Part shown: piece by piece, positions 33,117 to 44,455 of the stretch
Position numbering within the stretch: the stretch's first letter is position 1
How the letters are laid out: each line of letters starts with the position of its first letter
Assembly (NCBI GenBank): GCA_905147135.1
Contig: LR990045.1
Coordinates: forward strand, 19,444,173-19,508,172
Direction: 5' to 3'
Origin: Blastobasis lacticolella
Lineage: Eukaryota > Arthropoda > Insecta > Lepidoptera > Blastobasidae
Length of the DNA stretch: 64,000 nucleotides
Program-made: the position numbers and the translations under genes
The notes under the pieces: model-generated
Told to the model about the DNA's origin: nothing
Database searches by the model: none
What the model saw: only the letters and a program-made list of their open reading frames with translations

Positions 33117-34039
33117 GCCGACCGTATGCCGAACATACAGTCGGGACGCGATCGGCGGGCAGATGGACCATTCGCAACATGCCCGCAGCCTATGCACAGC
33201 ACATACTAGGCCTGTCCGTTTAGTTAGACCCTAAATGTACCCAGTAGACACACATACTTATTTGTGACTATCGGCGTCCTCACAGTCTATAAGGTGGACC
33301 ATCTACTCGAGTGCCTCTCAAATAAATAAAAAAGTTTACGGAAATGAAGATTGAAACACGTTGATAACGAGAGCCAAGATTAATATAAAGTTCGCCTTTT
33401 GCAGTGGTAAAGGCGGAAGGTTTTTAATTTTCAGCGTAAGTATTTTTTTACCGGATATTTCGCCAGGAGTTTTTACCGTTAGTTCTCGTACAATATTAAA
33501 AATTCTTTTACAAACCGAGTCCGCTTTCAGCATCGTGTTACATATCTTTTAATAAATATTTTTTGGACTCTTTTTCGGAAGCCAGATAATAAGTTTATTA
33601 AAATATATGTCAGATGTTATTAATACAATTGAAGTAATCCAGAAATAGATAAACAGGTTATAAATAGGTATACCAAGCACCTTAAGGTAAGTATAACAAA
33701 AAGAAAATATGAGAGAAACTCAAACTCTAATTCGAAAATTATTTATCAATATAAAGGGTTAACTAATCTCTTATCAAACGTCAGAAAACTACGGAGGAAC
33801 AAAGGGAACGTTTATCGAGCTCATCTAGGTAGGGGGTGACGCATGTGAGCGTTTGCCATAGTAGTAAGAAATTCATTAAAGCAATTCTCATTTATAACAT
33901 AAAAAGAAACCTGCTGTTTAAGAATGAGACAGCTATTAGGCCCTTGTTTTAGCCAAGTCCATTTGTTTAAAAATGCACCTAATATCCTGAATGTGGAACT
34001 ACACTACAAACACTACAAAAGATTTTTACGCTGATTATT
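33117..34039. other. Spacer with a possible 3' tail of another repeat
   Basis: 33240-33330 ends CTCAAATAAATAAAAAAG, resembling the A-rich 3' tail of an interspersed element. No gene was recognised; frames at 33336-33552 are short and without motifs. Confidence 0.35.
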
Positions 34040-34250
34040 CCAAGGGGTGGCCTCCTTAGAGATAGATACCTGGAGAGGTTTTCCCTGGAGAGTACAACAT
34101 GGAGTTCTTCAAGAAAAGGGTAAAAAGATTGTTACGGGGTCGGCAACGCGTGGGTGATGCCCCTGGTATTGCAAACGTCCATAGGCTACGGTGACTGTTT
34201 ACCATCAGGCAGGCCGTAAGCTTGTTTGCCGCCTTAGTGGTATAAAAAAT
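34040..34250 (+). pseudogene. Non-LTR retrotransposon 3' fragment, plus strand
   Basis: The plus strand codes EYNMEFFKKRVKRLLRGRQR, then VGDAPGIANVHRL and a stop. It is the same terminal block as the minus-strand fragments at 965-1195, 3735-3960 and 57865-58060. The 3' UTR continues with CCATCAGGCAGGCCGTAAGC. Confidence 0.75.
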
Positions 34251-34759
34251 AAGATGGGACAGTGTCGAAAATGCACACCGCAAAATACTGTCCATTTTCC
34301 AGTCTAATGAGGTCCTAGGCAATCTGCCTCCTTCACATATTTCCCAGGTTCTGTCTTTTGCTAACTGCGTTATGTTGCGAGTACATTATAATTAAGGAGC
34401 TCTACGTGCTGGTACACTGTACATTTTCATTAAAAACTCTCTAATGGTTTTCCCGTCTACTCGGCAGTATAGTCAAGATTATATTTTTAAGTAACATCCG
34501 TTTGCGGCTTTGTATGCACAAAAAATTTGTATGTAAAATTCATTTATTACCAACTTTTATCCGCAAAATTTTAGTATACCGTGCTCTTGCAGGAGCTACT
34601 TACTACGTACTTGATGGGATCGTTCTAGAGGTAAATTAAAGGTCTTTTCAGAGGCGGATGCATTGAACGGACGCATTGAAGACGTCTGGTGTCCATAGGC
34701 GCCTTGACCACTAAAATAAAATAAAATCTAATAACTTTTGTTGCATCCTACTCATGTGT

Positions 34760-34934
34760 GGGCTAAGTGTAACTTTACTTTACAATCGCATTTGCGTTTA
34801 CGTGGAAATTAGTATGAAGAAAAAACTTCATTTACGTACCACTAGATGGCGCTATACATGTTTTCATACAAATTTTCACTTAAACGCAAACGCGATAGTA
34901 AGGTAAAGCTTAAAGCAAAACTTACACTCAGACC
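34760..34934. mobile_element. Fold-back MITE with long imperfect inverted repeats
   Basis: The left arm (GGGCTAAGTGTAACTTTAC, ATCGCATTTGCGTTTACG) and the reverse complement of the right arm (GTGTAAG, TATCGCGTTTGCGTTTAAG) align over most of the element. The middle carries CACTAGATGGCGC. There is no coding capacity. Confidence 0.68.
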
Positions 34935-35279
34935 TCTGATCGTGTACCTGAACGAGATAAACTCTCATTCATCACTTTCGTTCCTAAAAATCATCATCGT
35001 TTGTGTAACCTTACAAATAAATGAGTTACGTGAAGAAAAAGTACACACATTCATACACTTAGATACTCAATCTTTGTAGCGATATAGCTGTACTGCCTCA
35101 GGTCTGTAATTAAATTGGCTATCTTAACCTAGAAGCCGGAACAACAACGTAAGCTTTATTGCTTAGAAAAGGTTTATTCAGTTAACAATCCAGGTGAACT
35201 TCCTAAATTTATCGTTTCCAGATATAGTAAGTTTATGGTTTTCCCAGGTAGGTGCCAACCACGATTAAGTATACAATTC

Positions 35280-35530
35280 GTAAAGCCTAATGATAGTTAT
35301 ATTTGGTCAAGCGTGTTTTTACCGACCTTTTTATTTTCAATACGTAAAACATAATTTTTGTTTCGATTCGTCAAGCGAGTGTATATTTCCTATTTGCCAA
35401 ACTATTACATTGTTTCAATTGGTCAAGCCTATTAAAGTTCAGATTAGTGAAGTTAACAATAAGTTGTGAATCTAGATATTGTTTTAAAAAAGTTATATGT
35501 GGTCAAGTGTTTAATTCACATGATGATAAA
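35280..35530. repeat. Dispersed GGTCAAG motif cluster
   Basis: Four variants of (G/C)GTCAAGYG occur near 35308, 35367, 35420 and 35503 in an AT-rich background, at uneven spacing of about 55-85 bp. This may be a decayed short tandem array; no function is evident. Confidence 0.35.
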
Positions 35531-35924
35531 TAACAAATCCAAGTATTTATCTTCAAACGCTTATTAATATAACACACTCTATATTCATCCAGAAATATAG
35601 GGGTTACTTTTATTATTTTTTAGACTTTTTTGCATTTTGCAAGGCCATTAGTATCGAATACTTTTTTCTGACAGGTGTAGTGTAGTGTACATAGATTTTT
35701 TTTAATACAATATTTATTGGGGACTTTTATTGTACACAATTGTATATGCCAGCTCCGCATTATGATAATAACAATATAAAAAAGTGAATTTAGAAACTAA
35801 ACATCTCATTTAATCGCGAATTTATAGCATGGCAAAAAAGTCAATGAAATGTCCATAGTGTTGACATTGGGTAGTCCATGGAAAAGTCCATTTTTTTCAT
35901 TGTGCCGGCCGCTCACCTTCATGC

Positions 35925-36557
35925 CTCTTCTTCTTCTTCTTCTTGGTCGTTCCCTCACTGCTGACGATCGTGAAATCTTCGGAGTTTGTCAATTGCATGT
36001 CTCCATCGGGTTCGATCAGTCGCCTGATGTAATGCAACGTTGACGGATGTATCCAGTTGTTCGGATATTTGGTCCGCCCATCTTTTCGGACTTCGGCCTC
36101 TGGGTCTCTTGCCTTCGATTTTCCTCGTCACTACATGTCGTTCCAGATTGTTGTTGGGTCTACGGGCGATATGGCCGAAATAGCGCACCACTCTCTGCAT
36201 ACAGATCGACGACAATCGTTGTGTATTTTGCAAATTCAATTCTTTCAAAACCGATAGATTAGTGCGGAAAGCTGTCCATGGTATTCTAAATAAGCGGCGC
36301 CAACACCACATCTCGAACGCGTCAACTCTTGCTCTATCAGCGGCTTTCATAGTCCATGTGTCCGCTCCATAAAGGAATATGGAGAAAACTAGTGTGCGGA
36401 CTAGGTGTGTTTTTGTCCGATTTGTGGTATTCCTATTTCTCCATATTTTTCCAAGTTCAGTCATCGCTGATTTGGCCATTCCTATACGCCGTTGTATTTC
36501 GGGGTCGCTGTCACCTTTATTTGTTATGAGAGAGCCGAGGTATTGGAAGTGCTCCAC
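35925..36557 (-). pseudogene. RTE-type LINE polyprotein C-terminus
   Basis: A 200-codon minus-strand frame reads FQYLGSLITNKGD, IGMAKSAMTELGKIWRNRN, SIFLYGADTWTMKAADRARV, MWCWRRLFRIPW, RVVRYFGHIARR and GKRPRGRSPKRWADQ. These are the post-RT thumb and C-terminal blocks of RTE-clade elements. The catalytic RT core is missing because the copy is 5'-truncated at about 36557. An (AAG)n tail on the minus strand (35928-35942 as TTC repeats) closes the 3' end. It remains open over 600 bp, so it is a fairly young truncation. Just beyond, 36592-36622 forms a 13-bp hairpin with one mismatch. Confidence 0.9.
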
Positions 36558-36622
36558 GGTCGTGTACTGTCATGCCTCTTACATTTTCATTATTTTTGCC
36601 ATACAAATGGTATGACAAAAAT

Positions 36623-37079
36623 AAGCTTGATCCTGTCCATAGACATAAACTCCTGTAACGCAGGGTATCGTAATTCAGGCAAATCACTTATTACTCGTAT
36701 TTTTACCTTTTACGTGTTTTGTAGATGTAAAATAGGAGATATATTATAAATAAGATACAATAAAAAAATATATATTATGGGCAATACAGTCACTATTTTA
36801 AGTGACTAGAGAGTCCTGTCATGTGGGTACTCACGCAGCGGACGCTATCTAGGCTTAAAATATTATATTAGAAAATAATTAAATTAATAATTTTATGACA
36901 TAGTTATTATAAATTTTGCTAACATAGACTAAGATTTACTAACAACAAATGGACCACTGTTGTCTGGTCAATAAAGATATTATTATTATTATTATTTAAG
37001 ATTGAAGTCTTTAGTTAGAGTGTTGTCTATTCTATTGCCTATAATAATAGGTCATCATAATTTTGACATCAATGTCCCA
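36623..37079. other. Spacer with a short repeat tail
   Basis: 36945-36998 reads GACCACTGTTGTCTGGTCAA, then TAAAGATATTATTATTATT, a typical LINE 3' tail with simple repeat. Nothing else was recognised. Confidence 0.4.
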
Positions 37080-37345
37080 AAAGTTATGCTTTTGCGTGCG
37101 AGAGCCGGAGCCTGCTTTGACCATGGTCCAGGATTTCGCAGATAAGGTAATTACAGTCTAGCGACTGCCGTCTGGATTGGATCATGGTTACACATTAAAT
37201 GTGTGGGTTACATCACGATGCTTGCACTCACTGTAACATCATGGATTAGTGTTCAACTACTGATATATTACACAGAAAAAGTGTATAGTACACAGCGGCA
37301 CTGGGAATAACACTCGATTCCTAATCAGACTCGTTAGCTTATGCT
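37080..37345 (-). mobile_element. Second-family tRNA SINE, degraded, minus strand
   Basis: The blocks GGTCCAGGATTTCGC, GTAATTACAGTCTAGCGACT, CATCACGATG and CACAGCGGCACTGGGA follow in the same order as in the SINE at 4890-5405. The tRNA-like head is badly decayed. Confidence 0.55.
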
Positions 37346-38205
37346 GTCAAACACCAGACGGCATAGACAAAACATTTCGCCTAATCGGAGCCTCCATTTG
37401 ATACGTCCGCTTCAACCATACTCGAACAAAAACAATTTCCAAGCTTCGGTACAATTTGCATTTCCACCATAGGGAAGTAAAAGAGAATCCAATTTTACGA
37501 AATTTTATTATTTGTTGTTTCCTAATCGCGCCGAGTGTTTATCCGGGCCGTCACAACCAGCCTCATCAGGATGGTAATTGGGGGCCAATAGATTTACATA
37601 CAAATTACATTGCCTTAAATTTATGTCAATAACGACTATATACCTACCGACTAGGGATGCGGCGAGGACTTCCAATGCTGTGGCCTTATAATAAACAACG
37701 TCATAGATCCCTTGTGGCCTTGTGGGCGTCATAGTGAGAGGCGGGGGGATCATATTATATTTTTGTATTGTCGCCGGATGGCACAACGGTATGACTAAAA
37801 TTTTGTAACTATTAAACTTCAGGAGTATGAAGCTTTCAAAAGTATATTTCGTAAGTGACACATTTTTTTTGGAAAACCCGCTGAGACGACGAAGAAGCCG
37901 TTCATCGAATTCAAGTCAAAAAATCAAATGAAATTAAAATAAATGTCTCTGTCCTTATGATCGTTAAGCCGGCTATACCATGTAGACCGAGCCTACGCCA
38001 TCGCGAGCAAGGCAAAGTAGTTTGCGAGTGCAGCCTTCTAAAAATGAACTCTACTGCGTTGGTGCATGTCCTTTTGGCCCATATGCGAGCGTCGACATAT
38101 GAAGGCGTAGCAATACAAATCAGCCCTCCAAACGTTGGTGCTTGTCTTCACTCGTGTTCACTCAGCCAACTGGTGGAGCCGCCTTTTGTGCGTCCATGTG
38201 CAACG
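37346..38205. other. Intergenic, nothing recognised
   Basis: Overlapping frames on both strands at 37957-38235 have no family motif. Confidence 0.35.
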
Positions 38206-38330
38206 GTGCAAGATCATCCAGATGCAACGGCGTAGTCGCGAGATCGTCCAGATGCAACTGCGCATTCTCAGTGCATTGGAGAGATTGTCCAGATGCAACG
38301 GCACAGAAGCGAGATCGTCCAGGTGCTAAA
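38206..38330. repeat. Four imperfect GATCGTCCAGATGCAAC units
   Basis: GATC(A/G)TCCAGATGCAACGGC and variants occur at about 38212, 38240, 38283 and 38315 (the third with ATTG, the last CCAGGTGC). Spacers differ in length, which suggests a small decayed tandem array. Confidence 0.6.
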
Positions 38331-38616
38331 CACTCCAAATTCTCGAAGTAGAAATCGAAGGTAAAACAAAGCGTCTTCGACAGGTGACCGCGGGGGTGTA
38401 GTGGGGCAATTTTCAAATCGTGCATTGACCTTCAACTGTCGTAACAGTCGTTATCTACGTTATAAATAATCTGTTATCGTTACAAATAAGCTAATATCAG
38501 TTAATGACGGGTAATATTCCTTATTTTTAATTGTGTAGTCTTCTGTATTTGTACAACCTATCTTTAGTGTTAGCGGATAATAAACCAAATGGTTTTAAAC
38601 TATCGCGGTTATTAAC

Positions 38617-38674
38617 ACACATATTAAAGGTATGTTCCGGGTACCTTTGTTGACGACATACCTTTAAAATGTGT
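38617..38674. repeat. 19-bp inverted repeat with 20-nt loop
   Basis: ACACATATTAAAGGTATGT at 38617-38635 pairs with 38656-38674 with one mismatch. It is possibly the end or the whole of a small fold-back element. Confidence 0.75.
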
Positions 38675-39074
38675 AATTATAAACCAGTGTTGTATATAAT
38701 AAAGTTTACTCTTTTCACCGCTACAACATCTAGTCCAGCTAAGGAGAGGGTGTGGCCCATAGTGTCCATCAATAGAAATTGCCAAGTTTTCGTGCTCGAA
38801 GCCGATGGTCCGTTACATCACTACTGCGGACAAGAGCAGTGGTCGCAAGGGCGCTCTGGGACAGCGAATTGATTAACCGTAACACTAGAGGGTTAAACAC
38901 TTTGAGCGAATTGTTTTAGTACCCGTCCAAGTTAGTGGTCGTAAATTTATTCGTAAAAAAAATAAAAATGTAATTGATTGTAATGTATTTAGAATTGGAA
39001 TTCATTTGGCCATACCAGTAAAAAACTGAAGACGTAAATTTGATTGAAATATGTTTTTCCTACCAAAAACATTA

Positions 39075-39280
39075 ATGTGAAAATGGGAGCCAAGTTCATA
39101 ATATTGAAAAACAAAGCTGAAAAAATAGAAATAGTGCGTTTTTACTTACTTATGAATGTTAATGTATAACATTTAGGATTGTCTGCAGAACTTGGCATTT
39201 AGATCTCAAGTCTTTTTTTGTTGAAGTTGGCAACCACACCATTATTGTCATAATATTGAACTTGGCTCCCATTTTCACAT
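39075..39280. mobile_element. Fold-back element with 24-bp perfect inverted ends
   Basis: 39075-39098 (beginning ATGTGAAAATGGGAGCC) and 39257-39280 are exact reverse complements, and the next bases on both sides are the similar word TCATAATATTGA. The 158-bp centre is AT-rich and non-coding. No clear target-site duplication was seen. Confidence 0.75.
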
Positions 39281-41590
39281 ATTTAGTGGGATTGCGATGT
39301 GTGGCGAAATAATACGCAACGGATATGATCTAGTTTTATATTGAATCTTATTACCTAACGCCTTATCATACATATAGCCTAAGGCGGGGTGAGGGGTGTA
39401 CACACACTATACCTCCCCCGTATTAAAAAAAATAAACATAATTAATATGTTTCTTTTTATATAAATTTTGATATTTAAAAAAATTACAATACATTAGGTT
39501 TCACAATACAATTTGACAAAACTATCTGACTATTTCAGAATTTTCTATTTTGACACCAATAACTAGATACAATTAAAAATACTAAAATCAAAATATTATG
39601 AAACCAACCACAACTATTTTATTATAGCAGTCAATAGTTAAGCACAGAATACAGTACAATCTCTAAATATTTTTAAAATGAATAATATAATATCATATAC
39701 CTACTTAATGTACTCATTACTTTATTGTTATTCAAAAGTGATCTACTTATAAATTTATTCTTTTTTATTCTTGCTTAAATAGTTTTTGAGTTATAGAGGG
39801 GTTAAAAGTGGCTCTAAATGCTTCGTGTCACACACGCGCGTTACACATGGGTACTGCTCGCCAGTTCTCTTTTTTCGGCTTGAACTTGTCTTGACAGGAG
39901 CACATCTAAATAATTGGAATACCTTTTGCCATTCTGGAGTGCCAATCTACCTTTCTGCTATGATGCGAAAGCCTGTCTACGAAACCGTAGTTTTATATCA
40001 TAAAGTGCAGATTGTACATTAAACCTTGAACTTTTTTTGAATTTTCGATTAGTTTTGTTCATTGTAAAGATTCCGATTCCATACCATCATTAGAAGCAGG
40101 TTTAATTTGTAATACGGCATATGGACCAAGACACCATCTATTCTTCGTAATTATTTCATAGAGACGATGAGGGAAAACATCGTGGCGAAACCTGCTATTT
40201 TTATTCCACTAAGGTGGTAAACATGTTTACGGCCTGTCTTATTATAAGCAGTTATCGCCTCCTATAGACATTTGCAATACCATACCTCCACAACGTCCAA
40301 TTATGTGTCATGAAATGTCACCGTAAGGGTTGGCCTTGTCACCCGTAGGGCGATAATTTTAAATGAAACTTTCTTTGGAAATAAAGTGATTTGAATTTAG
40401 AATGTTAAAATTAATATAAAAACTATTAGCATATTCGAAAATTGTAACATATTTCATATTTAAAAAAACAATTTGAAAAAAAAAACTGCTATTGCAAAAA
40501 CTGTGACTAAAGACTAGGCAGTATGGTTTCAGGATCTAAGACTGCTCAAATTATGCAAATAGAAGTGTGAAATAAAAAATGTGTATCTTTGTTTCAGTTC
40601 AAAATCATATTGTTACTTTTTCAATTACATCCGGAGTTTGCTCAATCTCACAGATTACGTGAATAGTAGAGTATTCTCTGGAACAGTGGATAGTTTTATG
40701 TCTTAATCTTGGTCGGCTTGGATCCCTCGCTTCACTCAGGACTTTATATAACTCCAGAGCAAAAGCTACGCTTAAGATGCAATAAGCTGTCCATGACGGA
40801 TGAAACTGCTTTATTACCTTGGTGTATAAACTACAATTTCACCACTCTTGAACTCCACCTTGTACTCGTAGGTTATATCCAGAGAAAGCTCATTCCCCAA
40901 CCGTAGACATCTAGTGTGGTTATATATATTTAATCTACTACTATAGGCCTAGGTATACATATTATAAACCTTAACCAAAAGCATGTTTACAGGATCTAAC
41001 TTTCGGAAACACATAAGTAAATCGAAAATAAAACCTTTGATATCGTAGATGTTACCTGTTTCCCGTACGTGTAACATCGCCTTGTCACGAACCAGGTAAA
41101 CGCAAAACCCTTGTATTCTTTCACTCATGTACCGAAACGCCTAGAAACAAAGCCAGTGTTACCTGACCCGAAATTGCTGTAGCATTACCCTTTCAAGACT
41201 CAGATTTCTCAAACATGACAAAGGTTGGGGGGTCTTCGATAATTTGTCGTGTTGTACTAAGGGTAATAGTTGCGTGACTGACTTGAATACTTCTGTATGT
41301 AGGTTTTGAATTGGCATGCACCTGATTTAGGTATTATTTTGCGAAATATTTTGTATAAGAAACGTGTAGTAACCGCTAACAGGCTTGTTGAGGGCACAGA
41401 AACCACTATTGTTCTATATCAGTGGCATGGGCATATTTTAACGTACGATGGCCGGCAACTTACAATCTACCACAAATCCCTGCCGCTTACTGGGTATATA
41501 TACTAATTAATTATGAGGATCTGCATGTTTTTAAGTTTGTATGTTAGGGAAAATCTCCGAAACTGCTGAACGCTTTTGAAATATTTTTCA
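39281..41590. other. Long AT-rich stretch, no supported gene
   Basis: A short piece at 40155-40195 (ACGATGAGGGAAAACATCGT) matches the second-family SINE body. Frames at 39786-40022, 40709-40906 and 41306-41506 carry no motif. No gene could be supported. Confidence 0.4.
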
Positions 41591-41845
41591 CTAATAGGAT
41601 AGTCCGCACAGAGGTTGGTAGCTGCAAGGACAATTTGTCCAAGTGAGGCTACACGGCCGACAAATCTGCGTGTGCGGTGCTACATCACAAACCATGCGCC
41701 ACCTTTTATGCTGCCATTTGTGTCCTGACACCTGCTCAATGAAAGACTTCTACGATGCCGCTGAAAACAGAGAGCGCGTGGCCAAATTTTGGGCGTCTAA
41801 ATATAATGTTTTTTGCTATCGACTCGCTACGAAGAAGAAGAACTG
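41591..41845 (+). pseudogene. LINE 3' end, native-order copy of the twin-primed family
   Basis: The plus strand reads RTEVGSCKDNLSK, a stop, then CVCGATSQTMRHLLCCHLC, the zinc-finger-like C-terminus, followed by CSMKDFYDAAENRERVAKFW and a (GAA)n tail (TACGAAGAAGAAGAACTGG). It shows the order of the segments that are inverted at 7967-8258. Confidence 0.8.
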
Positions 41846-42785
41846 GTTATTTGCATACACTACTGAAGCAATTAGACATGGTGTGAATTTATATCTTTTA
41901 TTTTGTTTTCATGGAGTGACAAGTGCATTTTTCTGTGCGACTTGAGGTCTGCGTTGGAAAATTGGTTCGAGACAATGCTTTTGTAATACGCTCTTCCTTG
42001 TTCCTTTAAATGATAGAGCTGGGTGTATTCTACTCAGCCACAACACGACTAAAATGTCAATCCAACCCGTCACCCAATTCCGTTGAAATCCTTCCGAAAC
42101 ATATCCGACATCCGACGGAATCGCCGACAAAAACGCCTACAAGACAGCCGGGGCGTTTAATTACTCCGACCAAACCTCAGCGAGCCATTCCATATTCATG
42201 GGCGATCCGCACGCCGAGCTTACAGCCGAGTTTGCGGGAATTTTGAGGGTAGCAGTTCAAGGGGTTTGAAGAAATTTCTAGGGGCTGGGATATAAGGCGC
42301 GGTAGTGTTCTGGGGTAATTGAAACTTTTAAGTTAAGGACTCCCCAGGGTCGTAAACTTGGTCCCACGTTATTTCTCATCTGCACCATCGACTTTTGCAG
42401 TTTAATAATATATTTTAGCGAATATTAACACCTGATGTTACTGAAGTGGTTAGTGCATTTAGCAAATCATTATGTTTTGTCAGAGTAGTAAAATGTCAAG
42501 TGTACGTCAATGTCTTTAAAGCATGAATATCGTGAAATAACATAATCGCATTTAGTTTCGGCCTCGCTCACCTACTAGGTAAAATAAAATTATACCTACT
42601 CTTTCTATTGGTGAAAATTAAACCAAAATAGGTTTAGAAAGTAACGATGATTGTCGAAAAAGAAACGTTTTTACTTATTATATGATATGTAAGGTATATT
42701 AAAATATCATTAGTTTCATGACTACACTTTTTTACTAAAAGTCTATGCTGCAGTGTAGAAATAAAGATACAATAATTAAATACAT

Positions 42786-43043
42786 TGGCCGTGTGGTGTC
42801 CGGCGGAGTAGAATAGCACCAACCCTTTACACTCATAGGTGTCGTACAAGGCGACTAATGTTTTCGAGGCAAAAGATCAAGAGTCTCCGTAGTCTGGAAA
42901 ATGGGCAGCAGCATTTTCCATCGTTGTATTTAAATACTGCGATCTCCAACCCGCCTGCCAAGCGTGGAGATTATGGCAATACCCTCCCCTTTCGTAGGAG
43001 AGGCCCTAAGTCCTGCAGTGGACTGTTACGGGCTGTGATGATG
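42786..43043 (+). mobile_element. Full-length RTE-tailed SINE with 12-bp TSDs
   Basis: The element runs from TGGCCGTGTGGTGTCC to GGGCTGTGATG and is flanked by AATTAAATACAT at 42774-42785 and 43044-43055. It is the same family as 54607-54865. The tail (CCTGCAGTGGACTGTTACGG, GATGATG) resembles RTE LINE 3' ends, implying that an RTE element supplied the enzyme. An internal GTCGTACAAGGCGAC can form a small stem. Confidence 0.88.
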
Positions 43044-43315
43044 AATTAAATACATATTATTAAAAGAATATACTCAAAAATGTTTCGTAACTTTGCTAAC
43101 TTCAAAGGTTTGATATTCAATAAGCAGCCTGGTGCTTCATATTTTGACCCTATTACTACGATTTTTATGAAATACAGTTAATAAATCATTGTTTATGTTA
43201 CCGATATGAAACTCATGAATTGTGACTCTGTCTCTCTACAGAAAATAGTGTTGTCTAAAGTAAAGACCAAGACTGAACTTTGGCTTATTGTTTCTTTATG
43301 CTACTCAGGCGCAAA

Positions 43316-43470
43316 CAAGAACGTAAGTGGCCTAATGGCTATCGGATTGGACCCGCAAGCGAGTCTTACTGGGTTCGAATCCTAGTGCTGTCATGTACCA
43401 ATGACAATTTCTGAGTTATCTATATTAATTCGAACACCAATCAACGCTCTGTGAGGCAAACCGTCTCGAT
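43316..43470 (+). mobile_element. Second-family tRNA-derived SINE, plus strand
   Basis: Box A-like TGGCCTAATGG is at 43328-43338 and box B GGGTTCGAATCC at 43371-43382, followed by CCAATGACAATTTCTGAGTT and the body word ACCAATCAACGCTCTGTGAG. The order matches the minus-strand copies at 4890-5405 and 57090-57280. Confidence 0.7.
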
Positions 43471-43882
43471 GGAACCTGAAGTGACTAAGTACCTATATAA
43501 ACTACCACACCCAATATGGTCAGGGTCCCCTGTTACCAGGATCTAGGAGGTCAGATGGCAATCGCTGTACTGTAAATCTGATCTATACCAAATTCTGAAG
43601 CGTGGTCAAGACTGACTCTTAGGCCCTTGCGCCTAGCGCTAGAGCACAACTGGTATATTGACGCCAGGATAATGATGATGATAATGAGTCGCAAACGAGT
43701 AGACGGCCCACCTGATGGTAAGCAAAAGTCTACGGTTTCGTGCATGTAGATTTCAAGCAACAATAATGCAAAACTAAAAAAAAATACGTTTATTCCAATA
43801 AAATAAAGAAGTCACAACAACAAATTCATGAGAGCTAGCCACAACTAACAAGAGTTTTACAGAACTAGGTATTATTGGTCGC
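43471..43882. other. Spacer, nothing recognised
   Basis: 43680-43740 includes GTAGACGGCCCACCTGATGG, a short LINE 3' UTR word. No gene was recognised. Confidence 0.35.
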
Positions 43883-43916
43883 CCTGATCCCTAAACTAAG
43901 TAAACTTGTATCTTAA

Positions 43917-44080
43917 GGCCTTGCCACACACAAAGCTCGGCGCGAGCGCGGCTCGGGCGCGGCGCGATGCTGGCGCGTTGCCTAGGCAACTATCGCGCCG
44001 CGCTATGGTTACCTAGCAACTATCGCACCGCGCTCGCACCGCGCTCGCGCCGAGCTCACGCCACGCCGGCATCGCGCCGC
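43917..44080 (+). repeat. GC-rich CG-repeat element, left copy
   Basis: It begins GGCCTTGCCACACACAAAGC, then TCGGCGCGAGCGCGG and an internal GCTGGCGCGTTGCCTAGGCA block. It is preceded by TTAA. Its left end is the inverted partner of the right end of the copy at 48690-48874. The local composition is sharply different from its AT-rich neighbours. Confidence 0.75.
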
Positions 44081-44455
44081 CAGGGGTGGACTAACGAACA
44101 AAGCGGGAAAGGCGGCCCGCCCCGGGCCTCTGGTCCAGGGGGGCCTCCAAACGTCTCCAAGTTGCCTTGATCAAATCCTATACAAAGCTTTAAAATATGC
44201 TTAGAACATATCGAAGAGGTGGTTCGGAGTTGTGACAGGGGCGTAGCTATCGCCGTATCACTATTCAAACAGAATTAAGATCAGGGTCGAGGACCCCCTC
44301 CGCCAAAGAAGTAATTTTAACTAAATAAATAAAAACACTTAAACATACAAATGTGAACTGAATAAAAAGCTTGTAAAATTACATAAAACTTCTTAAACTG
44401 GGGGCCTTATAAAGGTTGTCCGCCGTGGGCCTCTGATGGACTTAGTCCGGTACTG
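44081..44455. mobile_element. Possible hAT-like insertion in the GC-rich copy
   Basis: The ends CAGGGGTGGACTAA and, on the reverse strand, CAGTACCGGACTAA form imperfect terminal inverted repeats of hAT type. The flanks share a GCCGGC(A/G)TCGCGCC word, longer than the usual 8-bp duplication, so the boundaries are uncertain. There is no transposase frame. Confidence 0.4.
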
